Shown: piece after piece, positions 1 to 10,540 of the stretch
Numbering within the stretch: the first letter of the stretch is position 1
Layout: each line of letters opens with the position of its first letter
Translations under genes and position numbers: made by a program
Source of the DNA: Onchidella celtica
Lineage: Eukaryota > Mollusca > Gastropoda > Systellommatophora > Onchidiidae
Reading direction: 5' to 3'
NCBI GenBank assembly: GCA_963931925.1
Contig: OZ007582.1
Span: forward strand, 36,081,336-36,145,335
DNA length: 64,000 bases
The notes under the pieces: generated by a model
The model's database searches: none
Told to the model about the DNA's origin: nothing
What the model saw: the letters and a program-made list of their open reading frames with translations, nothing else

Positions 1-1477
1 CCCCTTTCTTGGATGCCGCGTAGAGAATGCTGATCTACAGAGACCATTATGAGTCCGGCTCAACGGTAATTGCCATTGTCATTATTCGTGTAAGATGCGC
101 TTTGCAGTACAGTGTCTTGATATTGTGACTTTATTGTCAAAGTTAACGTTTGCGGTGCTAGATGATAATGATGGCTCGCTAACCAAGCTATCACGATTTG
201 CTTGTGTGCCTATATATAGTGTATGTGTAGCATTGCCTTGTTGTGGTAGGCAGTGAGGATTTCCTGACATGTTGATGTGGATGGCTTATGTTACAGCGAG
301 CGGCACTCTACACTTGATTGTATTACGGGTATTTGTGTACCTTGCCAGTACCACTATGCTATAGAGAGCAGTGTGATTGTGATTGCGTGTTTAGTGTTTA
401 AGATGTGTAATTAATTACATGTATTGGAGATGTATAATATTAGTTGGGCCTCACATGGGTGAGCCCCAGGATTGTTCTATGTGCGGCGGTGGATGAACAA
501 TGTTTCAATGAGTCTACACATGTTGCAATGAGTCTCGCCGACATATATATATATATCATGTGCATGTATTATAGTTATCCAGATGTATTATGCTTCTATG
601 AGTTTCGTAAGTGTGTGAAGGACAATTTCATTTTAAGGAATGTACACATTACTTTATGTATCTAGTGGTGTGTCATACACATGTTAGCCTGGCGGCATAG
701 CTCCGCGGCTAAGGTCGAAGGGCATGACCCTTCAGTATCGATTGGGAAGGGAAGTAACCAATACAATAGCCCTGGGGCGGGTTAGTACTAATAATGGGAG
801 TGGGCCTATGAGGATGGCCTGCATTGGGATGCAGCGTCTGTGTTATGGACGGTCAGTGGGCCATGTTGGCCACTGCGTTATTAAATGGAATGGCCACTCT
901 GGATGGGTTGTACACCGGCTCAGTGGAGCGAAACTATTGTGTTCTTGCCCCTTCATTTGTTATGTCCTTCATACTTTGATTAGTACATTAATTAGTTTAT
1001 GTTGCCAGTGTACTAGGAAACTCCTTGTGTATATGATATAGCCACTTGTAGTTGTTATTCATTAACCTTAGCGCTATTTTATTCCATGCATCCATATCCA
1101 GTTGGTTATTGCTTAAATTCTATATTACATGTATGTTGTTGTTGTTTGATTTAATACTTAATACTATTACTATGTATGTCCACCATTGATTGCCTGATTA
1201 ATGTTGTCATTATATCCTAATCATATTTTTGTCTTTTTCTCTTGTTCCAGCTTATGGCTGGTTGGGCTTCTTTTTATGGGCTTCTTCTTTTTTTGGGCTT
1301 CTTTTTCGGGGTTTCTTTTTTTGGGCTTTTTTTGTTTGGTAGTGATACCGTTGTTAGGCTTTTTGAATAAATAAGATTGCCAGCAGAACCCTGTGTTTGT
1401 TAATCCTGTGTATCCTTAAGGGAGTTACTATTGAACCCACGCAGTAACCACATTACCCACTCGTAGTTCATCCAACA
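1..1477 (+). mobile_element. LTR 1 (3' part) of a compound LTR retrotransposon
   Basis: The window opens inside this LTR; by alignment with the two complete copies about 1.03 kb lies upstream. It ends in ATCCAACA, with the terminal CA at 1476-1477, five bases before a primer-binding site. A polyadenylation signal AATAAA lies at 1366-1371 in the expected R-region position, just after a T-rich block (1257-1350) of GGGCTTCTTTTT-like units. Several short reading frames occur (for example 444-665 and 724-1041) but resemble nothing I know and repeat unchanged in each LTR, so I do not call them genes. The T-rich block and the ACCCA at 1455-1459 match LTR 3 exactly and differ from LTR 2. Confidence 0.85.
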
Positions 1478-1482
1478 TTTTC

Positions 1483-1500
1483 TGGTGTCAGAAGTGGGAT
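1483..1500 (+). other. Primer-binding site, tRNA-Leu type
   Basis: TGGTGTCAGAAGTGGGAT is the reverse complement of a typical metazoan tRNA-Leu 3' end including CCA. It sits five bases after the CA end of LTR 1, where minus-strand DNA synthesis would be primed. Confidence 0.88.
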
Positions 1501-1608
1501 ACACAGAAGGGTTAGTTTGTAGTGTAGAGAACCCAGCCATGGAAATTTTTAGTTTGAAGCCCAGCCAGCCAGCCAACCCCTGCCCCACCCCATAGGAACC
1601 AGGGAGCC

Positions 1609-1920
1609 ATGAAGACCAACGCCCTCCAACATCAACTCAAGATTCAGGACTTGTATCCCAGTCCTGTGTACACCACCCATCCCACTGCAGTCAACGGAGA
1701 CCTCTTGCGGTTGTTTCACCCCCCAGTGGTCAACACACGTCCACAGCACCCGCCTCCACTGCCTGCGTCGACCGATGTCTGGTACTTCCCAGCCCACCAC
1801 CCTTGCCAGCCACCTGCAGCCCGACCGGACCCTCAACCTGGGATGACAACTTCCCAGCGCCTACCTCCTGTGCGAAGGTCCAGCCGCCCACACAGACAAC
1901 CCCAGAGATTGGACCTCTGA
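1609..1920 (+). CDS. 103-codon proline-rich frame in internal region 1 (Gag-Pol remnant?)
   Basis: An ATG-initiated frame of 103 codons is the only reading frame of note in the internal region. It is rich in Pro, His and Arg. Its C-terminal stretch, LPPVRRSSRPHRQPQRLDL followed by a stop, looks like the basic RRSxR...RLDL tail often seen at the end of Gypsy-type Pol proteins. That suggests an internally deleted element in which the start of one frame is joined to the end of Pol. No protease, reverse transcriptase or integrase motifs are present, so it cannot drive transposition alone. The same protein is repeated unchanged at 5173-5484. Whether it is translated is unknown. Confidence 0.4.
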   Translation: MKTNALQHQLKIQDLYPSPVYTTHPTAVNGDLLRLFHPPVVNTRPQHPPPLPASTDVWYFPAHHPCQPPAARPDPQPGMTTSQRLPPVRRSSRPHRQPQRLDL

Positions 1921-2516
1921 CTCTTATTAGTGATTAACATTAGACATTGACTGTGAGTGCAGAAAGAGCAGGGGAGCGCACCCATCAAGACCCCCACGAG
2001 TTTCCATCAGGCCAGATGATAGACCACCGAATCCAAGGGAGCTCCGCCTCAAGATTTTAAGTTAGAGAGTATGCCCATGTTGGCTTTCTCCACAGCTTAA
2101 TTACAATTACTTTTATGCCTATGTTGACCTTACCCTTTTCATTGCACTGGTGCCCTTATAGCATATTGTCTTTTTTTGTACTGTTCGATCCTACGTTAAC
2201 CCTGATAGTGGTCTGGGACCACCGTTGCAGGTCTGGGACCTGTTGTTTTGTCCATATGATGTAACTTACTACAGCCAGAGCTGAGACTGTTGTGTACATC
2301 TTCAGGATGCCAGTAGTAACTTAGCCGGTTCACGCCACCTGTTAGTAGTTATAAAGAGGATGGACCATTGTTGTACTTCGGTTCACTGTGTGTATTTTGC
2401 AATTGTTCTACCCTAAGTGATGGTATCATAGCCCCTTAGAGTTTGATTATACCTTCAGTGGTCTTTTGTAAACCTTTGAATTGATGTATGTGTCACGTAA
2501 GGGACTACGTGACTTA

Positions 2517-2527
2517 GCAGGGGAGAA
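2517..2527 (+). other. Polypurine tract before LTR 2
   Basis: GCAGGGGAGAA immediately precedes the TGT start of the LTR at 2528. That is the standard position for plus-strand priming. The identical tract recurs at 6081-6091. Confidence 0.8.
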
Positions 2528-5040
2528 TGTGAGAGGATGAACGACTTTTTATTTTTAATGTGCTTTCATGGTAACTCTGGTGCGTGAGTGAGGGACGGCC
2601 ACTCATAGTAGTTTATGGACACTTGGCCGAGCACCATTAATTGGATTATTTCCCTTGTAATACTAGCGCGGGACCCGTTATTCACATCACGGTGAAAAGC
2701 GCGCATTTTGATTGGTCAGTTGGAAATGTACCGGGCTTCCAACTCTTATATCATGGCTTTGAGTTTCTTACAACTCGCTCACTCGTTGTTATCCACCGAC
2801 AGAAAGATGGGAACCCGAATTCATTTTTGAGAGTAGACAATACCCTATCGGTACAAAATAGGTACTCATGATAACGTTTGTTATCAATGGAGATACGTCG
2901 TATTAATGGACGAAAGTATCCCGCACGAAATTGTCGAATGTTGTTAGTCCTGACACTTTGAAAATTTATATTAAAACTACTACCGAGTTTCTGGTATAAG
3001 TAGTCAGTTAGAATTTTAGCAGCAAGTTTCCAATTTATAATGGTACCAATTTTGTTGTACTTTGATGCACATATCCTATTGAAATGATTAATAAGAGGAT
3101 CTCGGATTTAAAGTAAACCACGAGTTAGACGCATGTTATCCCCGATAAATCCAACCTGGGTCAAATTTATTCAATTATTGCTGGAGGGGTCGTTAGAGTA
3201 ATTTCTGCAGTTTACTGGGATACCTAATTGACTTTTGTGTGCACCCTTTTAACGTACTGTAAATTCGATTGTGTTAGGACCCTAACCGGTTATGTTGTCG
3301 GGCTGGACTCCATGTCCGAGCCTTTCACTTGTGCAACACGGGCTACGTAATAGCTCTCTCGGACGTCCGCGCGGGCTCATAAATAAGATGCGGTTCGAGT
3401 GGTCAAGACACTCCATCATAGACGCAGAGACAGAGCCGACGCTTGCCATCGCCACCCCGCCCCATAAGGCATGTAGCGGTAGCACAGGACCCGGAGAAAC
3501 TTTGGGTAAGTTGGAGACTATTATATTAGAAGTGACTTTAATTTGCGCACCCCCCCCCCCCTTTCTTGGATGCCGCGTAGAGAATGCTGATCTACAGAGA
3601 CCATTATGAGTCCGGCTCAACGGTAATTGCCATTGTCATTATTCGTGTAAGATGCGCTTTGCAGTACAGTGTCTTGATATTGTGACTTTATTGTCAAAGT
3701 TAACGTTTGCGGTGCTAGATGATAATGATGGCTCGCTAACCAAGCTATCACGATTTGCTTGTGTGCCTATATATAGTGTATGTGTAGCATTGCCTTGTTG
3801 TGGTAGGCAGTGAGGATTTCCTGACATGTTGATGTGGATGGCTTATGTTACAGCGAGCGGCACTCTACACTTGATTGTATTACGGGTATTTGTGTACCTT
3901 GCCAGTACCACTATGCTATAGAGAGCAGTGTGATTGTGATTGCGTGTTTAGTGTTTAAGATGTGTAATTAATTACATGTATTGGAGATGTATAATATTAG
4001 TTGGGCCTCACATGGGTGAGCCCCAGGATTGTTCTATGTGCGGCGGTGGATGAACAATGTTTCAATGAGTCTACACATGTTGCAATGAGTCTCGCCGACA
4101 TATATATATATATCATGTGCATGTATTATAGTTATCCAGATGTATTATGCTTCTATGAGTTTCGTAAGTGTGTGAAGGACAATTTCATTTTAAGGAATGT
4201 ACACATTACTTTATGTATCTAGTGGTGTGTCATACACATGTTAGCCTGGCGGCATAGCTCCGCGGCTAAGGTCGAAGGGCATGACCCTTCAGTATCGATT
4301 GGGAAGGGAAGTAACCAATACAATAGCCCTGGGGCGGGTTAGTACTAATAATGGGAGTGGGCCTATGAGGATGGCCTGCATTGGGATGCAGCGTCTGTGT
4401 TATGGACGGTCAGTGGGCCATGTTGGCCACTGCGTTATTAAATGGAATGGCCACTCTGGATGGGTTGTACACCGGCTCAGTGGAGCGAAACTATTGTGTT
4501 CTTGCCCCTTCATTTGTTATGTCCTTCATACTTTGATTAGTACATTAATTAGTTTATGTTGCCAGTGTACTAGGAAACTCCTTGTGTATATGATATAGCC
4601 ACTTGTAGTTGTTATTCATTAACCTTAGCGCTATTTTATTCCATGCATCCATATCCAGTTGGTTATTGCTTAAATTCTATATTACATGTATGTTGTTGTT
4701 GTTTGATTTAATACTTAATACTATTACTATGTATGTCCACCATTGATTGCCTGATTAATGTTGTCATTATATCCTAATCATATTTTTGTCTTTTTCTCTT
4801 GTTCCAGCTTATGGCTGGTTGGGCTTCTTTTTATGGGCTTCTTCTTTTTATGGGCTTCTTCTTTTGTTGGGCTTCTTTTTCTTTTGCTTTTTTTTTGTTT
4901 GGTAGTGATACCGTTGTTAGGCTTTTTGAATAAATAAGATTGCCAGCAGAACCCTGTGTTTGTTAATCCTGTGTATCCTTAAGGGAGTTACTATTGAACC
5001 CACGCAGTAACCACATTAGCCACTCGTAGTTCATCCAACA
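2528..5040 (+). mobile_element. LTR 2, complete middle LTR (2513 bp)
   Basis: The LTR runs from TGTGAGAGG to ATCCAACA, with short inverted ends TGT...ACA, and carries AATAAA at 4929-4934. It serves as the 3' LTR of the left unit and the 5' LTR of the right unit. Compared with LTRs 1 and 3 it has a rearranged, 6-bp-longer T-rich block (about 4814-4905) and AGCCA instead of ACCCA near 5018; the rest aligns at a constant offset. A run of 12 C occurs at 3550-3561. It encodes no recognisable protein. Confidence 0.88.
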
Positions 5041-6091
5041 TTTTCTGGTGTCAAGAAGTGGGATACACAGAAGGGTTAGTTTGTAGTGTAGAGAACCCAG
5101 CCATGGAAATTTTTAGTTTGAAGCCCAGCCAGCCAGCCAACCCCTGCCCCACCCCATAGGAACCAGGGAGCCATGAAGACCAACGCCCTCCAACATCAAC
5201 TCAAGATTCAGGACTTGTATCCCAGTCCTGTGTACACCACCCATCCCACTGCAGTCAACGGAGACCTCTTGCGGTTGTTTCACCCCCCAGTGGTCAACAC
5301 ACGTCCACAGCACCCGCCTCCACTGCCTGCGTCGACCGATGTCTGGTACTTCCCAGCCCACCACCCTTGCCAGCCACCTGCAGCCCGACCGGACCCTCAA
5401 CCTGGGATGACAACTTCCCAGCGCCTACCTCCTGTGCGAAGGTCCAGCCGCCCACACAGACAACCCCAGAGATTGGACCTCTGACTCTTATTAGTGATTA
5501 ACATTAGACATTGACTGTGAGTGCAGAAAGAGCAGGGGAGCGCACCCATCAAGACCCCCACGAGTTTCCATCAGGCCAGATGATAGACCACCGAATCCAA
5601 GGGAGCTCCGCCTCAAGATTTTAAGTTAGAGAGTATGCCCATGTTGGCTTTCTCCACAGCTTAATTACAATTACTTTTATGCCTATGTTGACCTTACCCT
5701 TTTCATTGCACTGGTGCCCTTATAGCATATTGTCTTTTTTTGTACTGTTCGATCCTACGTTAACCCTGATAGTGGTCTGGGACCACCGTTGCAGGTCTGG
5801 GACCTGTTGTTTTGTCCATATGATGTAACTTACTACAGCCAGAGCTGAGACTGTTGTGTACATCTTCAGGATGCCAGTAGTAACTTAGCCGGTTCACGCC
5901 ACCTGTTAGTAGTTATAAAGAGGATGGACCATTGTTGTACTTCGGTTCACTGTGTGTATTTTGCAATTGTTCTACCCTAAGTGATGGTATCATAGCCCCT
6001 TAGAGTTTGATTATACCTTCAGTGGTCTTTTGTAAACCTTTGAATTGATGTATGTGTCACGTAAGGGACTACGTGACTTAGCAGGGGAGAA
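5041..6091 (+). mobile_element. Internal region 2 of the compound LTR element
   Basis: This is the second copy of the 1.05 kb interior and is nearly identical to 1478-2527. The visible difference is one extra A inside the primer-binding site (5046-5064 reads TGGTGTCAAGAAGTGGGAT), which would weaken tRNA pairing. The polypurine tract is at 6081-6091. Confidence 0.85.
5173..5484 (+). CDS. 103-codon proline-rich frame in internal region 2
   Basis: This protein is identical to the frame at 1609-1920, including the basic RRSSR...RLDL tail. Identity between the two copies reflects recent duplication rather than proof of selection. It has no catalytic domain. Confidence 0.4.
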   Translation: MKTNALQHQLKIQDLYPSPVYTTHPTAVNGDLLRLFHPPVVNTRPQHPPPLPASTDVWYFPAHHPCQPPAARPDPQPGMTTSQRLPPVRRSSRPHRQPQRLDL

Positions 6092-8598
6092 TGTGAGAGG
6101 ATGAACGACTTTTTATTTTTAATGTGCTTTCATGGTAACTCTGGTGCGTGAGTGAGGGACGGCCACTCATAGTAGTTTATGGACACTTGGCCGAGCACCA
6201 TTAATTGGATTATTTCCCTTGTAATACTAGCGCGGGACCCGTTATTCACATCACGGTGAAAAGCGCGCATTTTGATTGGTCAGTTGGAAATGTACCGGGC
6301 TTCCAACTCTTATATCATGGCTTTGAGTTTCTTACAACTCGCTCACTCGTTGTTATCCACCGACAGAAAGATGGGAACCCGAATTCATTTTTGAGAGTAG
6401 ACAATACCCTATCGGTACAAAATAGGTACTCATGATAACGTTTGTTATCAATGGAGATACGTCGTATTAATGGACGAAAGTATCCCGCACGAAATTGTCG
6501 AATGTTGTTAGTCCTGACACTTTGAAAATTTATATTAAAACTACTACCGAGTTTCTGGTATAAGTAGTCAGTTAGAATTTTAGCAGCAAGTTTCCAATTT
6601 ATAATGGTACCAATTTTGTTGTACTTTGATGCACATATCCTATTGAAATGATTAATAAGAGGATCTCGGATTTAAAGTAAACCACGAGTTAGACGCATGT
6701 TATCCCCGATAAATCCAACCTGGGTCAAATTTATTCAATTATTGCTGGAGGGGTCGTTAGAGTAATTTCTGCAGTTTACTGGGATACCTAATTGACTTTT
6801 GTGTGCACCCTTTTAACGTACTGTAAATTCGATTGTGTTAGGACCCTAACCGGTTATGTTGTCGGGCTGGACTCCATGTCCGAGCCTTTCACTTGTGCAA
6901 CACGGGCTACGTAATAGCTCTCTCGGACGTCCGCGCGGGCTCATAAATAAGATGCGGTTCGAGTGGTCAAGACACTCCATCATAGACGCAGAGACAGAGC
7001 CGACGCTTGCCATCGCCACCCCGCCCCATAAGGCATGTAGCGGTAGCACAGGACCCGGAGAAACTTTGGGTAAGTTGGAGACTATTATATTAGAAGTGAC
7101 TTTAATTTGCGCACCCCCCCCCCCCTTTCTTGGATGCCGCGTAGAGAATGCTGATCTACAGAGACCATTATGAGTCCGGCTCAACGGTAATTGCCATTGT
7201 CATTATTCGTGTAAGATGCGCTTTGCAGTACAGTGTCTTGATATTGTGACTTTATTGTCAAAGTTAACGTTTGCGGTGCTAGATGATAATGATGGCTCGC
7301 TAACCAAGCTATCACGATTTGCTTGTGTGCCTATATATAGTGTATGTGTAGCATTGCCTTGTTGTGGTAGGCAGTGAGGATTTCCTGACATGTTGATGTG
7401 GATGGCTTATGTTACAGCGAGCGGCACTCTACACTTGATTGTATTACGGGTATTTGTGTACCTTGCCAGTACCACTATGCTATAGAGAGCAGTGTGATTG
7501 TGATTGCGTGTTTAGTGTTTAAGATGTGTAATTAATTACATGTATTGGAGATGTATAATATTAGTTGGGCCTCACATGGGTGAGCCCCAGGATTGTTCTA
7601 TGTGCGGCGGTGGATGAACAATGTTTCAATGAGTCTACACATGTTGCAATGAGTCTCGCCGACATATATATATATATCATGTGCATGTATTATAGTTATC
7701 CAGATGTATTATGCTTCTATGAGTTTCGTAAGTGTGTGAAGGACAATTTCATTTTAAGGAATGTACACATTACTTTATGTATCTAGTGGTGTGTCATACA
7801 CATGTTAGCCTGGCGGCATAGCTCCGCGGCTAAGGTCGAAGGGCATGACCCTTCAGTATCGATTGGGAAGGGAAGTAACCAATACAATAGCCCTGGGGCG
7901 GGTTAGTACTAATAATGGGAGTGGGCCTATGAGGATGGCCTGCATTGGGATGCAGCGTCTGTGTTATGGACGGTCAGTGGGCCATGTTGGCCACTGCGTT
8001 ATTAAATGGAATGGCCACTCTGGATGGGTTGTACACCGGCTCAGTGGAGCGAAACTATTGTGTTCTTGCCCCTTCATTTGTTATGTCCTTCATACTTTGA
8101 TTAGTACATTAATTAGTTTATGTTGCCAGTGTACTAGGAAACTCCTTGTGTATATGATATAGCCACTTGTAGTTGTTATTCATTAACCTTAGCGCTATTT
8201 TATTCCATGCATCCATATCCAGTTGGTTATTGCTTAAATTCTATATTACATGTATGTTGTTGTTGTTTGATTTAATACTTAATACTATTACTATGTATGT
8301 CCACCATTGATTGCCTGATTAATGTTGTCATTATATCCTAATCATATTTTTGTCTTTTTCTCTTGTTCCAGCTTATGGCTGGTTGGGCTTCTTTTTATGG
8401 GCTTCTTCTTTTTTTGGGCTTCTTTTTCGGGGTTTCTTTTTTTGGGCTTTTTTTGTTTGGTAGTGATACCGTTGTTAGGCTTTTTGAATAAATAAGATTG
8501 CCAGCAGAACCCTGTGTTTGTTAATCCTGTGTATCCTTAAGGGAGTTACTATTGAACCCACGCAGTAACCACATTACCCACTCGTAGTTCATCCAACA
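6092..8598 (+). mobile_element. LTR 3, right-hand terminal LTR (2507 bp)
   Basis: The LTR runs from TGTGAGAGG to ATCCAACA. AATAAA lies at 8487-8492. The element stops exactly at the CA; the next bases are ATTAC rather than a primer-binding site, which marks the true right boundary. The matching target duplication should lie just outside the window, about 1.03 kb to the left. The T-rich block and flanking variants match LTR 1. Confidence 0.88.
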
Positions 8599-8889
8599 AT
8601 TACACACATGATTTTTACATAATCTGACAATTTAATTATTTTGTTGGAAAATAAAAAGCCCAGAAAACCTAACTTTTGAATTTGTTACCATACCCGAAAA
8701 GTGTACCCATGACTGCCCCATCCTGACGCTTTCAAACTACTTCCCCTTTAATACTCCCATCCCCATCCTCAGCACCCATAGCCCGTCTTGTCCTCTCTGA
8801 ATGAGGTTAAGGATAAGATCTACAATTTGATTTAAGAAACGTTACACTGTTTATACACATGTGCACAATTCTTTTCAACTCTATTTTTG
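8599..8889. other. Flank without a recognised gene
   Basis: This is AT-rich sequence right of the LTR element. A short stretch at 8790-8850, with the words GAGGTTAAG and AAGATCTACAATTTGATTT, recurs at 57015-57070, so it belongs to a dispersed repeat. Confidence 0.5.
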
Positions 8890-8901
8890 GTCTATTCCAT
8901 G

Positions 8902-9480
8902 TGACGTTTGTTACACCCGAAGACCAGTTTTTCACCTTGAATCATTTAATGAGATAATTTGTGTAGCCTCCCGACAAAATGAGGCACATTTCGGTACTCT
9001 CTGATTCGGGAAAATCGTTAAAAGGCATCATAGGGTCAATTTTATGGATTTTGCGTTTTCAGTATTTTTGAAAAGTTTAATCTCTTTACTATTCCTTTTC
9101 CAAATGTTGATCCTGTTTGAGCAGGGTAATAATGCTTCAAAGCTGACTGGATTGAGTCACCATCACCAATTTTGACTAAAAGCTGAAACTCTAAAAGTGT
9201 TTTTCTCCAAACTGTGGTTCTGTCACTTCCTGTCTTTGACAGGCCATATCTTCTCTGCTAATTAAATTACAGCAATATTTTTTTTTTACCAAATGAAAGG
9301 ACTGAATAACCTATTTGGTGATACCAATATCTCCATACCACCAAAATGCATAAAGTACCTTATGTTGTCGGGTGGCTACACATTTATGATGTAAACGTTT
9401 GTGACAATAAAAAGTAAATGGTCACTTTACACATTTTCACTTTTAATTTAAAAACCAACAGGTAAGATCTAAGCCAACAT
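8902..9480 (+). mobile_element. Repeat copy with GTGACGT...GTTACACC end, split by a younger insertion
   Basis: The segments 8895-8960 and 9382-9480 align with an uninterrupted copy at 25138-25312. Both begin CCATGTGACGT, continue through GACCAGTTTTTCACC, and reach ACAGGTAAGATC(C/T)AAG(T/C)CAACAT. In this copy the homology is broken by the TIR element at 8961-9381. Homology ends near 9480, so the protein-like section that follows the repeat at 25313 is absent here. It may be a 5'-end-only or non-autonomous copy of the 25145-26418 element. Confidence 0.6.
8961..9381. mobile_element. 421 bp MITE with 17 bp TIRs, ATTT target duplication
   Basis: The left end GTGTAGCCTCCCGACAA and the reverse complement of the right end, GTGTAGCCACCCGACAA, match at 16 of 17 bases. 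ATTT flanks both sides (8957-8960 and 9382-9385). The homologous repeat at 25138-25312 lacks the insertion, which confirms both boundaries. There is no coding capacity. The superfamily is not assigned. Confidence 0.82.
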
Positions 9481-9481
9481 T

Positions 9482-10500
9482 TCATAGAACATTTTTACAG
9501 CCAAGGGTTTTCCATTTACACCTATGTCAGTTATATTTTATATGCATGTACATGAACACCCGTCGACCAAATTAGCCAAGATTGAGCTTACGTACTCTAA
9601 GGATGGCCCCAGACCTCCACCACCCCCTTCCCCATATCGCCTCAAGGAGATACATCAGCTAAATGTATGATATTTTTCATTAAGGGTCCTACCATGTCAC
9701 TTCACGTATGCCTGTTACTGAGTTTGAGTTATGATACCCAATTATAATGTTTATGAAATGATGCGTTAGATGTGTCGACCACGTTGTATGTGCTCTTAAG
9801 AGAGAAATTGCTGTCATGAGATAAAGATAAGTGATTTTCATTTAATGTTATCTTATTAAAATTTTTGTTTTCTTTTGTTGCACTGGTTGTCACACAAATA
9901 AATGTAGACAATGCCAGATCTCCTGCAACATTTGTTGTGACAAGCTAACTTCAAATCACACTGCTGCCATTCAATTAATAAAACAAAACAACAGTTGATG
10001 GTAAACACTTTTATTTGCAGAGTTTGATTCACAAACTGACATAGAAACACACATAGAGCGACAAAATATCACTATTATAGAAACGGTCTGAAAAAAAAGG
10101 CAACTTATCCCGATCTTGGTACTTATTTGTTCAATCTCCATTCTCCGACTAACTCTATCATAATACTAAAGCCAAAAAGGATTAACGTCAAATTCCGCAG
10201 ATATGCAAAAAAAATGGAGTTGGAAGAAATAAGAACTGAGACTGCCTTATGCTGATGTGTATCAAAACTAACACACTGTCAAACCATGTGACGTCATGAA
10301 TTACTTTTCTCAAACCTACAAAATTTGATTTAATAACAACATAATGATATTACCCCCCCCCCCCCTCCCCATTCGTAAAAAAACATTGCTACTTCCCAAT
10401 CGTGCCACCCCTCCCGCCCCCCTCCCTCCCAACTTAACTCTACACACATATACATGTATAGACTCCTATACATTTCTCTATACACACTTATCCATGATAT
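9482..10500. other. Non-coding stretch
   Basis: The sequence is AT-rich with no convincing gene. A poly-C/CCCTCC-rich patch lies at 10353-10430. A perfect CRE-like octamer TGACGTCA occurs near 10287. Confidence 0.4.
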
Positions 10501-10540
10501 GAGTATTCTCACTTACATACACAATTAATTATGCACACAC

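Larger units (their letters stand above)
1478..2527 (+). mobile_element. Internal region 1 of the non-autonomous LTR retrotransposon
   Basis: Only 1050 bases separate two LTRs of about 2.5 kb, so there is no room for gag-pol and the element must rely on proteins from elsewhere. It starts with a tRNA-Leu-type primer-binding site (1483-1500) and ends with a polypurine tract (2517-2527) that directly abuts the TGTGAGAGG start of LTR 2. A small proline-rich reading frame lies at 1609-1920. This layout resembles the large, coding-poor derivatives called LARDs, although here the LTR is longer than the interior. That class is an inference from structure. Confidence 0.85.

Noticed and set aside
724..1041. 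105-codon frame inside the LTR, repeated at 4281 and 7845
   Set aside because: Conserved only because the LTRs are recent copies; no recognised family and overlaps the untranslated LTR.
3282..3620. 112- and 105-codon frames on opposite strands in the LTR
   Set aside because: Mutually overlapping antisense frames in a GC-richer patch; no family features.
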